From the NCBI GenBank assembly GCA_017459225.1, contig JAFUDL010000518.1, forward strand, positions 1 to 17,927: a stretch of DNA of 17,927 nt, read 5' to 3'. Below, piece after piece: positions 8,286 through 15,500 of this stretch (its first letter is position 1; each line of letters opens with the position of its first letter). The notes below the pieces were generated by a model. That model was not told the DNA's origin and did no database searches. It worked only from the letters and a program-made list of their open reading frames with translations. The position numbers were made by a program, and so were the translations under genes. This DNA is from Kiritimatiellia bacterium. GTDB taxonomy: Bacteria; Verrucomicrobiota; Kiritimatiellia; RFP12; UBA1067.

Positions 8286-11200
8286 ATGCCGATCACACTC
8301 GATACATTCAAGGCCGTTGCCAACTCGACCGTGTTCTCCTCGCGCGACATCGTCGTGCAGGAAGAGGGGAAGACTGCCACCGCCAAGCTCGGCAACTTCA
8401 TCTTCTCCCAGGGCAAGACCGCGAACAACGCGACGATGGCGGCCTTCAAAGAGGCCCTCGAGAATGAATACGGCTCGCTCGGCACCCACGCCTTCGACAC
8501 GGTGCTCGGCGCGCGCAGCCAGCTGAACAAGCCGCTCCGCGCCTGCGACGTGCAGAAGACGCTCTCCAGCCTCGTGCCCATCCGCCAGAACCGTTTCGTG
8601 GGCGAGGTGAACCGCCAGCTCGACATCTCCCCGAAGATGATGGAACTCTCGGACGACGACCAGAAGGCCGTCCGAAAGATCCTGCACGACGCGCCGTTCG
8701 AAAAGGTCGATCTCTCCGCCTGTCATACGCCGGAGAATCTTTCGGCGGCGGCGGCGCGCCGCATCGACGCGGCGATCAACACGCTCCGCAAGGAGAGGGA
8801 CTTCGGTCTCGAAACCACGGCGCTCGACGCGCGGAAGTCCGTGGAGACGGAGGTCGGCGCGCGCGAGGCGACGGGCCTCAAGAACCTCTCCACGATCCTC
8901 GGCGCGGGGAATACCTCCATCGAGGACCAGATCAAGAAGGGCCTTCTTGGCGCCGGAATGAGCGTCAACCGGTCCGAAGCGAACAACATCCTCCTCGAAA
9001 AGATCAAGACGAACGGCGTGGAGCCGGGCTTCCTCTACCGAAACGACTGGTCGCCGGACGACACGCGCGGCATGATGGCCGACATCAACTCCGACGAGAG
9101 CCGCCACGCGCTCGACGTGCTCAAGCAGAACGATCCGGCCTTCGCCGCGAAGTGCGAGGGCAAGAGCTTGCGCGACCAGATCATGCTCGCCGGGCGCGCC
9201 CACCCCGCAGGCATGGCCGCCGTGGCTGAGTTTGCCATCATGGAGGCGGCGGGGTTCGTGAAAAGCGGCCATACCGACATCGACCATTCCTTCGCGCCGC
9301 TCGCGAAGGCGCTGAAGAACTACTTCACGCTCCAGCAGGACATCGACGCCCTCGCCTCCGGCAAGGCCGACAAGAGACTGCTGACCGAAGTCAAGCGCGA
9401 GTTGTTCGCGCAGATCCGCGACGCCGTGATGGGCGTTAAGAAGGACGACGACTTCTACGGCTTCTCGCCGATCTTCAATCACTTCGAGGACCGCCACATC
9501 ATGAAGCTCGACTACAACGAGGGCGACCGCGTGCGCATCAAGGACGCCGCGCATGCGGGATCCTTCCAGCGCCCCGAGCGCATCCTCACCACGCGCAAGC
9601 CGATCCTCGGGCAGATCTACCGCCTCCAGACCGCGCATTCCGCCGACTCGATCTCCGCCGGCGCCGTCACCGAGGCGCTGGCGAACGACCTCACGCGCGT
9701 CGCGGGCGTCCCCGCGCAGGAACTCCAGATCGTGCGCGGCGAGTATTCCGACGGACACCCCAAGCTCATGCTCCAGGCCAAGTTCGCCGACGGCTACAAG
9801 GACATGGAGGCCGGCTTCATCAAGGACGGGCGCGTCGTCTCGCCGGACGGTCAGCCCCTCGAAAGCCTCGGCAAGTACAAGGCCTTCTTCCTCGTCACGG
9901 CCGACCGCGACGCCGTCGGCCGCCGCGGACAGAACAAGGGCTTCGCCCACGGCAAGTTCTTCGCGATCGACCCCGGCCACTCCCTCGAGGGCAACGGCAA
10001 GTACCTGAATGTCTCCGACGACCTCTCCTTCAAGGACACCTACGGCAAGAGCACCAAGCCGCGCTTCGAGAACTTCAGCGTGTTCGACGACGACACGTTC
10101 TTCTCCAAGTTCTCCGGCGTCGCGGAACTCCGCGAGAGCGTGCAGCACGGCGCATTCAAGAAGGTCTTCAGCGAATACCGCGCCACGTTCGACGACAAGG
10201 CCCCCGGCCTCTCTGACGCCGAGAAGACGCTGCGCGGCAAGATACTCGCCGAGATCGACAAGAAGGAGGCCGAGTTCAACGAGTCGATGAAGAAGATCCT
10301 CGACGTCTCCGATAACAACCTTCAGCTGTTCGACGACCTCGCCGACAGAGGAGCCGATATCCAGCGCGGCGCCATCGAGACCGTCGCCAACCTCGAGAAG
10401 CTCACCTCGCCGACCACGTGGACGAGCAAGAACGGCAAGGTCGCGCTCAAACACCTCGAAGTCGTCCCCGAGTCGCGCGTTCCGTGGAAGGCCGCCCTCA
10501 AGGGCGACGACATTGTCTATTTCTGCGAGACGAAAATGTCCTGGGAGACGCAGAAGCTCCTTGAAGGCATCGCCAAGAACGCAGGCGCGCACTTCGAGAC
10601 CGACGCGCTCGGCCTCTCGCGCCTCGTGGTTCCGAAAGACCGGGCGGAGGCCGTCTTTGCGGCGTTTTCGGAAGAAAACGTCCAGAAGCTTACGCACCCC
10701 GAGGAATACGTGGCGCGTAAGGAGGGTGGCGACGGCCTCAAGGGTGCGAAGATCTACCGGCCCGTCCCATACGTGGCGCCGAAGGCCGACCCGCGTCCGC
10801 TCATGGATCCGGCGACGCTGCCAAGCATCCTCGAAGTGCCGGTCGAATACGGCGGCAAGACCTTCTACGTCAGAATCCCCAAGACGCACTTCGCCGACCT
10901 CGTCACCACGCGCTCGTCCGTCCACCGTCCGCGCAACATCGGCGAGCTGCGCTACCTGCTCGCGTCCCAGATCAAGCGCGGCAACGAGGTCCTGGGCGCG
11001 CTCATGAGCGGCAAGACGCGCCTCTTCGAACCGACGCGCGAAAACATCGTCGCGCTCACCTACGCGCTCCACGTCGCCGCCCTCCGGAAGGGCGAGTACA
11101 TGTACCGCGGCTCGTTCAGCGTCGAGGACAAGGACGGCAACATCGCCCGTTGGCTCGACCGGGCCGACGACGTGTATCTGCGCACCTCGACGCATGCGAA

Positions 11201-11876
11201 GCCGTACCAGGAGATGAACGTCGACGGACACGTCAACATGCCGCGCGGCTACGACGTGCCGACCGGCGCGGGCGGGCTTCTGAATGGCATGCGCACCTTC
11301 CACTACTTCACGATTCCCGACACGCGCTACCTCCAGAACGCAGGCGGAAGCGGCCCCAAGCGCCGCCTCTTCCTCAAGTGCGAGACGTTCGGCATCTTCG
11401 CCTCAACCGCGCACTTCCACCCCTTCAAGAAGGCCGACGCCATGAGCGACGGCATGAAAACGCGCGGCTACCGGCCCGGCGACATCATCGAGTCGATTCA
11501 GCACGGCGCCTCGCTCTTCAAGTCCTTCTTCACGCCGAAGGAAGCGCCCGGCATCCGCAAGGAGAACCTCACCGAGGCGCAGAAGACGGCCATCCGGGGC
11601 GCCAAGAACAAGCTGGAAGACCTCGGGCTTGGCGGTCAGGGCGAGTTGCTGGTCGCCAACGCCGTTCTCAGCGGCGGCGGCATCAAGATTCTGACGGACA
11701 ACGTCGGTTTCATCCTCGAGAAGATGATGCCGGAGGACGAGGAGAAGCGTGCCGCGCTCATGTCGGTCTTCGACGAGCTGGTCTACGACTTCGCGGACGC
11801 CACGGCCGCCACAGGAGGCGAAATAACGAACCGCATCGGCAACGAGATCATGATCGACGAGAAGGATATCGCGTGA
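8286..11876 (+). CDS. Putative type III effector with PI-kinase-like catalytic signature
   Basis: The product is 1196 residues with no signal peptide or membrane segment. The start at 8286 has a GAGGAA ribosome site (8271-8276) 9 bases upstream. I do not recognise the whole protein. The first residues (MPITLDTFKAVANSTVFSS) are rich in Ser, Thr, Ala and Val, as type III secretion signals often are, and its neighbour is a secretion chaperone. Residues about 424-570 hold a kinase-like pattern: an N-lobe-like segment (YRLQTAHS...AVTEALANDLTRVAGVP), then ADRD (539-542), N550, and GKFFAIDPGHSL (556-567). This compares with DRHxxN...GxLFHIDFGHxL of PI3/PI4-kinases: D540 and N550 would be catalytic-loop residues and D562 the metal-binding Asp. 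The loop is longer, and DFG is DPG. Residues about 600-700 are helical and charged. Residues 700-1196 form at least one further region, including RRLFLKCETFG (1026-1036). Kinase activity and secretion are inference. Confidence 0.6.
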   Translation: MPITLDTFKAVANSTVFSSRDIVVQEEGKTATAKLGNFIFSQGKTANNATMAAFKEALENEYGSLGTHAFDTVLGARSQLNKPLRACDVQKTLSSLVPIRQNRFVGEVNRQLDISPKMMELSDDDQKAVRKILHDAPFEKVDLSACHTPENLSAAAARRIDAAINTLRKERDFGLETTALDARKSVETEVGAREATGLKNLSTILGAGNTSIEDQIKKGLLGAGMSVNRSEANNILLEKIKTNGVEPGFLYRNDWSPDDTRGMMADINSDESRHALDVLKQNDPAFAAKCEGKSLRDQIMLAGRAHPAGMAAVAEFAIMEAAGFVKSGHTDIDHSFAPLAKALKNYFTLQQDIDALASGKADKRLLTEVKRELFAQIRDAVMGVKKDDDFYGFSPIFNHFEDRHIMKLDYNEGDRVRIKDAAHAGSFQRPERILTTRKPILGQIYRLQTAHSADSISAGAVTEALANDLTRVAGVPAQELQIVRGEYSDGHPKLMLQAKFADGYKDMEAGFIKDGRVVSPDGQPLESLGKYKAFFLVTADRDAVGRRGQNKGFAHGKFFAIDPGHSLEGNGKYLNVSDDLSFKDTYGKSTKPRFENFSVFDDDTFFSKFSGVAELRESVQHGAFKKVFSEYRATFDDKAPGLSDAEKTLRGKILAEIDKKEAEFNESMKKILDVSDNNLQLFDDLADRGADIQRGAIETVANLEKLTSPTTWTSKNGKVALKHLEVVPESRVPWKAALKGDDIVYFCETKMSWETQKLLEGIAKNAGAHFETDALGLSRLVVPKDRAEAVFAAFSEENVQKLTHPEEYVARKEGGDGLKGAKIYRPVPYVAPKADPRPLMDPATLPSILEVPVEYGGKTFYVRIPKTHFADLVTTRSSVHRPRNIGELRYLLASQIKRGNEVLGALMSGKTRLFEPTRENIVALTYALHVAALRKGEYMYRGSFSVEDKDGNIARWLDRADDVYLRTSTHAKPYQEMNVDGHVNMPRGYDVPTGAGGLLNGMRTFHYFTIPDTRYLQNAGGSGPKRRLFLKCETFGIFASTAHFHPFKKADAMSDGMKTRGYRPGDIIESIQHGASLFKSFFTPKEAPGIRKENLTEAQKTAIRGAKNKLEDLGLGGQGELLVANAVLSGGGIKILTDNVGFILEKMMPEDEEKRAALMSVFDELVYDFADATAATGGEITNRIGNEIMIDEKDIA

Positions 11877-11890
11877 CGCGGCGCGCGTTC

Positions 11891-11919
11891 TTGCGGATGT
11901 CCGCCGGAAATGATATAAT
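11891..11919 (+). promoter_or_regulatory. Promoter of the GH109-hisH-hisF unit
   Basis: TTGCGG (11891-11896), a 17-base spacer and TATAAT (11914-11919) preceded by TGA: a strong promoter with extended -10. It starts only 15 bases after the effector stop codon. Transcription near 11926 would give a leader of about 30 bases containing the AAAGGA ribosome site of the next gene. Confidence 0.8.
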
Positions 11920-11955
11920 GAGGGCGTTTGATTTAACAGAAAGGAAAACGACGAA

Positions 11956-13353
11956 ATGGACACCAAGAGAAGAGACTTCCTCAAGGGCACGCTGTGGATG
12001 GGCGCCGCAGCGCTCGCCGCCGGAGAAAGCGCCGCCCGCAACCTTCCCGCAGGCGAGGGCATGATGGCCGGCTACGCCGACAAGCCGTTCAAGGATCTGC
12101 GCGTGGGCGTGGTGGGCCTTGGCCGCGGAATGGCCGGCGTGAGCGGATTCACTCTGATTCCCGGCGGCCGCGTGAGCGCCATCTGCGACATCAACGCCGC
12201 GCGCCGCGCTCGCGCGCTTGGCTACATCGCGTCCAAGAAGAGGCCGGCGCCGAAGGTGTACGGCGACAAGGGCGCCGAGGACTGGAAGAGGATGTGCGAG
12301 GACCCCGAGGTGGATCTCGTGTACAACGCCACCCCGTGGGAACTGCACGTGCCGATCGCGCTCTACGCGATGAAGTGCGGAAAGCACGTGGTCACCGAGG
12401 TGCCGAGCGCGTTCACGGTGGACGAGTGCTGGGAGCTCGTGGAGACCTCGGAGAAGACTAAGCGCCACTGCATGCAGCTCGAGAACTGCTGCTACGGCGA
12501 ATCCGAGATGCTCGCCTACAACATGGTGCACCAGGGCGTGCTGGGCGAGATCTCCCACGGCGAAGGCGCCTACATCCACGATCTGCGCAGCTACAACTAC
12601 GCGGCGTGGAACGAGGCAAATGGCAACGGCGGATACTGGAACTACTGGCGCCTCAGGCACAACGCGGTGCATGGCGGCAACCAGTACCCCACCCACGGCC
12701 TCGGCCCGATCTGCATGGACATGGACATCAACCGCGGCGACCGCTTCGACTTCCTCGTCTCGGTGGATTCGCTTCAGGCCGGCTTCCACGAGACCGGCGC
12801 GCGCTTCAACGGCGCCTCCGCCGCCGACCAGTGGCGCCGCAGCCTCAAGGTGAAGATGGCCGACATGAACACCTCCATCATCCGCACCGTCAAGGGTCGC
12901 ACCATCATGGTGCAGCACGACGTTGGCACCTCGCGCCCCTACAGCCGCATCAACCTCATCCAGGGCACGCACGGCGTGATCACCGACTATCCCCTGCGCA
13001 TCGCAATCGAGTCGCATAACTTCGACGAGAAGAAGACCGCCGAGCTGCGCGAGAAGTACAAGCATCCGCTCTGGAAGCAGGCCGGCGAGATCGCCAAGAA
13101 GGTGGGCGGCCACGGCGGCATGGACTTTCTGATGGTGCTGCGCCTGAGCTACTGCCTGCAGAACGGCCTGCCGCTGGACATGAACGTCTATGACCTCGCA
13201 AGCTGGTGCTGCCTCTGCGAGCTCACCGAGAAGTCAGCCGACAACCGCGGCCGCTCGATGGACATTCCCGACTTCACGCGCGGCGCGTGGAAGACGATCA
13301 AGCCTCTCGGGCTTGTTGACGTCGATGCCGCCAAGATGGGCCTCAAGGCGTAA
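11956..13353 (+). CDS. Tat-exported Gfo/Idh/MocA protein, GH109-type glycosidase
   Basis: The product is 465 residues. It begins with a twin-arginine signal (KRRDFLKGTLWMGAAALAAG, residues 4-23), so it is exported folded with its cofactor. A Rossmann nucleotide-binding motif, GVVGLGRGM, lies at 51-59. The pattern NATPWELHVPIALYAMKCGKHVVTE (124-148) is the Gfo/Idh/MocA core. GH109 enzymes cleave alpha-N-acetylgalactosamine by an NAD-dependent oxidation-elimination mechanism. Family-typical pieces are QLENCCYGE (174-182), GNQYPTHGLGP (241-251, with the active-site region His247) and HGGMDF near the C-terminus. A generic sugar oxidoreductase is the alternative, since many GH109-like proteins have not been assayed. 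The start follows an AAAGGAAAA ribosome site. The stop codon directly abuts the start of hisH. Substrate is probably a host or mucin glycan, by inference. Confidence 0.82.
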   Translation: MDTKRRDFLKGTLWMGAAALAAGESAARNLPAGEGMMAGYADKPFKDLRVGVVGLGRGMAGVSGFTLIPGGRVSAICDINAARRARALGYIASKKRPAPKVYGDKGAEDWKRMCEDPEVDLVYNATPWELHVPIALYAMKCGKHVVTEVPSAFTVDECWELVETSEKTKRHCMQLENCCYGESEMLAYNMVHQGVLGEISHGEGAYIHDLRSYNYAAWNEANGNGGYWNYWRLRHNAVHGGNQYPTHGLGPICMDMDINRGDRFDFLVSVDSLQAGFHETGARFNGASAADQWRRSLKVKMADMNTSIIRTVKGRTIMVQHDVGTSRPYSRINLIQGTHGVITDYPLRIAIESHNFDEKKTAELREKYKHPLWKQAGEIAKKVGGHGGMDFLMVLRLSYCLQNGLPLDMNVYDLASWCCLCELTEKSADNRGRSMDIPDFTRGAWKTIKPLGLVDVDAAKMGLKA

Positions 13354-13944
13354 ATGCTCGCGATCGTCGACTACAGGGCCGGCAATCTCACCAGCGTGAG
13401 AAACGCCTTTTCCGCGCTCGGCGCGGAGGCCTTGGTCACGCGCTCTCCCGCCGCGGTCGCGGCGGCGGAGCGCGTGGTGTTTCCTGGCGTGGGAGCGGCC
13501 GCGAGCGCGATGGCAAATCTCCGCGAGCTTGGGCTTTTGGAGGCAGTGCGCGCGTCGGCGCTCTCAGGCCGTCCATTCCTTGGAATCTGCCTTGGGATGC
13601 AGATACTCTTCGAGCATTCGGAGGAAGACGGCGGAGTCGATACGCTTGGCGTGCTCTCCGGCCGCGTAAGACGTTTCCCACATGCGCCTGGATGCAAGAT
13701 CCCTGAAATCGGATGGAATCAGGTTGAGGGGATGGAAGACGCGGGCGTGCCTGCCGGCGGCGAGTTCTACTTTGTGCATTCGTACTACGCCGAGAAGAGT
13801 CCCGATACATGGGGCGTGACGGAATACGCGGGCATCGAGTTCACCGCTTCGGTGAGGCGTGGCAATCTCGTGGCCACGCAGTTCCATCCCGAGAAGTCTG
13901 GCCGCATAGGTCTCGACTTCCTTTCATGGTTCCTTTCGCTCTAG
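13354..13944 (+). CDS. hisH: Imidazole glycerol phosphate synthase, glutaminase subunit
   Basis: HisH releases ammonia from glutamine and passes it through the HisF barrel for step five of histidine synthesis (PRFAR to IGP and AICAR). The product is 196 residues, normal for the family. The class I amidotransferase triad is visible: Cys79 in the nucleophile elbow GICLGMQ, and His178 and Glu180 in QFHPEKS. The oxyanion-strand motif PGVG (44-47) and the HisH marker IPEIGWNQV (117-125) are also present. The ATG follows the GH109 stop codon with no gap, so translation is probably coupled; a weak CAAGG lies upstream. hisF comes 14 bases later. Confidence 0.96.
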   Translation: MLAIVDYRAGNLTSVRNAFSALGAEALVTRSPAAVAAAERVVFPGVGAAASAMANLRELGLLEAVRASALSGRPFLGICLGMQILFEHSEEDGGVDTLGVLSGRVRRFPHAPGCKIPEIGWNQVEGMEDAGVPAGGEFYFVHSYYAEKSPDTWGVTEYAGIEFTASVRRGNLVATQFHPEKSGRIGLDFLSWFLSL

Positions 13945-13958
13945 CAAAGGCACCCTCT

Positions 13959-14729
13959 ATGCTTACAAAACGAGTGATACCATGCCTCGACGTGCGCGCG
14001 GGACGCGTGACGAAAGGTGTGAAGTTCAAGAACAACGTCGACCTCGGCGATCCCGTGGAGATGGCGGTGGCGTACTCGACCGGCGGGGCGGACGAACTTG
14101 TGTTCTACGACATCACGGCATCTGCCGAGGGGCGGCCGATCGACATAGGCATGGTGGAGGCCGTGGCGCGCGCTGTGCGAATCCCGTTCGCGGTGGGCGG
14201 TGGAATCGCGACGGTGGACGACATGGAGAGGGTGATACTCGCGGGCGCCGAGAAGATATCCGTGAACTCTCTTGCGGTGCGCCATCCTTCGATAATCGCC
14301 AAAGGCGCCGCCGCGTTCGGCAGGCAGTGCGTTGTGCTGGGAATGGATCCAGTTCGAAGCGCGCGCTGTCCAAGTGGATACGAAATCACCACGCGCGGCT
14401 TCCGCGACTTCACGGGCATGGACGCCGTGGAGTGGGCTAAGCGCGCGGCGGATCTTGGCGCGGGCGAGATAGTGGTGAATTCGGTGGACGCCGACGGAAT
14501 GCGCACCGGCTTCGAACTCGAGATAACGCGCCTCATCGCAGAGGCCGTGGACGTGCCCGTAGTGGCCTCAGGCGGCGCAGGACGTCCTGAACATCTTGTT
14601 GAGGTTTTCCAGAAGGCCAGTGCCGACGCCGCGATCGTTGCCGGCATGATTCACTCCGGCGATTTCACCATCGCCGAGATAAAGAACGCCATGCACGCCG
14701 CCGGCATCCCCACGCGGATGAGCTATTAG
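13959..14729 (+). CDS. hisF: Imidazole glycerol phosphate synthase, cyclase subunit
   Basis: HisF is the (beta-alpha)8-barrel subunit that uses ammonia from HisH to turn PRFAR into IGP and AICAR. The product is 256 residues. Both catalytic aspartates are in their usual numbered places: Asp11 (PCLDV) and Asp130 (VVLGMDPV). Phosphate-binding glycine motifs are visible (FAVGGGI at 77-83; VVASGGAG later), as is VNSVDADG. Residues 131-145 (PVRSARCPSGYEITT) differ from the usual AKR-type stretch but keep the length. The open frame extends upstream to 13809, but ATG 13959 has an AAAGG site 8 bases before it and gives the standard MLTKRVIPCLDV start. No other his gene is in the window. Confidence 0.96.
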   Translation: MLTKRVIPCLDVRAGRVTKGVKFKNNVDLGDPVEMAVAYSTGGADELVFYDITASAEGRPIDIGMVEAVARAVRIPFAVGGGIATVDDMERVILAGAEKISVNSLAVRHPSIIAKGAAAFGRQCVVLGMDPVRSARCPSGYEITTRGFRDFTGMDAVEWAKRAADLGAGEIVVNSVDADGMRTGFELEITRLIAEAVDVPVVASGGAGRPEHLVEVFQKASADAAIVAGMIHSGDFTIAEIKNAMHAAGIPTRMSY

Positions 14730-14738
14730 TTTTTTAAC

Positions 14739-14762
14739 GCAGAGTCGCGGAGTCGCAGAGAA
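14739..14762. repeat. 8-bp tandem repeat, three units (GCAGAGTC)
   Basis: GCAGAGTC, GCGGAGTC and GCAGAGAA follow each other in the 54-base gap between hisF and the next gene, just after a run of six T residues. It looks like a short intergenic satellite. It lies in the would-be leader of the next gene. No function is apparent. Confidence 0.65.
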
Positions 14763-14783
14763 TCCCATAAAAACAGAAAGAGA

Positions 14784-15326
14784 ATGATTCGAGTATTTGA
14801 GAGAGCCTACAAGTGCCTGCTGTGCTTGTTTCTGATTTTCATATGTGCAGTCTGCATAAGGGTATGGATTTTTTATCATCAAGAACCTAGATTGCGCAGC
14901 GTTGACATCAGCGATGCGAGTTCTGTGAATCAGCTGAGAAATATCCTGGGTTGCGAATGGAAGGGCTTTAAGTTTGAGAAATGCGTAGTGGAGAACGACT
15001 TCTATGTTGTGGGGCGACTGGGGGTTGATGTTTCCAGCGAATACTGGAATAAGGTCTTGGAGGAGATGAGAAGGTGGGATGATGTCGAGATTGATGGTCT
15101 TGACGCCGTGAGATTCTCAAACTCGGCAACAGAAGCTCTTGTGGCTGTGGGCTATGACGGAAAGGGCATCCTTCTTGCCAAGGAGAAAACAAGAGAGGCG
15201 GCGTCGCCTGAATATGCGGTACTGCGGGAATATGTCGTGGTACGAGCTGGCGAGAGCGTAAAACTCTACGTAGTCGCAAATGCGCCGTTACGAGAAGCAT
15301 TGGCAGTGCTCAAATACGTTGAGTAG
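14784..15326 (+). CDS. Hypothetical membrane-anchored protein
   Basis: I do not recognise this 180-residue protein. Residues 9-31 (YKCLLCLFLIFICAVCIRVWIF) form one strong transmembrane helix rich in cysteine, followed by a mostly soluble part that would face outward. The soluble part has mixed strand/helix character (FEKCVVENDFYVVGRLGVDV, ALVAVGYDGKGILLAKE, EYVVVRAGESVKLYVVA) and no catalytic motif. The ribosome site is a weak purine run (AGAAAGAGA) right before ATG 14784. Its codons use many A/T third positions, unlike its GC-biased neighbours; in 14881-14940 I count 29 G or C of 60. This suggests a foreign or poorly adapted gene. It has no obvious tie to hisF upstream. Confidence 0.6.
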   Translation: MIRVFERAYKCLLCLFLIFICAVCIRVWIFYHQEPRLRSVDISDASSVNQLRNILGCEWKGFKFEKCVVENDFYVVGRLGVDVSSEYWNKVLEEMRRWDDVEIDGLDAVRFSNSATEALVAVGYDGKGILLAKEKTREAASPEYAVLREYVVVRAGESVKLYVVANAPLREALAVLKYVE

Positions 15327-15500
15327 ACTGATGTTTACGGTCGTGGTGCACCCCCGACATCGGTGGGCAGATGACGATACCGTTCGCCAGAAACGGCCAT
15401 CTACCATCCCCACGAACGTCTCAGCCAGCCAGCTTCAACTGACAAGCAAAGATGTTATTGCCTTCAACTGCGATTTTTAGGTAAAACCGAATTTCCTTCG
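15327..15500. other. Gap between convergent genes; no gene seen
   Basis: This 174-base stretch lies between two convergent genes. A weak CCGTT/AACGG hairpin (15380-15396) has no T tract. The open frame running through it on the plus strand has no start signal and no family features. Nothing resembling the missing part of the histidine kinase ATPase domain (for example a DxGxG motif) was seen on the minus strand. Confidence 0.5.

Noticed and set aside
8262..11303. Open frame of 1013 codons on the minus strand, opposite the putative effector
   Set aside because: It is a mirror of GC-biased codons: long antisense frames arise here because third positions are mostly G or C. The product is a low-complexity run of Val, Leu, Asp, Glu, Arg and His with no family motif, and the plus-strand gene has a ribosome site and a chaperone partner.
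13809..13958. Longer N-terminus for hisF
   Set aside because: The extra 50 residues overlap hisH in another frame and match no HisF; ATG 13959 has a ribosome site, and numbering from it puts the catalytic residues at 11 and 130.
14705..14735. Terminator at the end of hisF
   Set aside because: CATCC/GGATG followed by six T looks tempting, but the stem is only 5 bp, lies inside the coding end and is about 9 bases away from the T run.
15280..15480. 66-codon plus-strand frame after the orphan membrane gene
   Set aside because: It begins inside the preceding gene, has no ribosome site, and the product has no family or secondary-structure logic.
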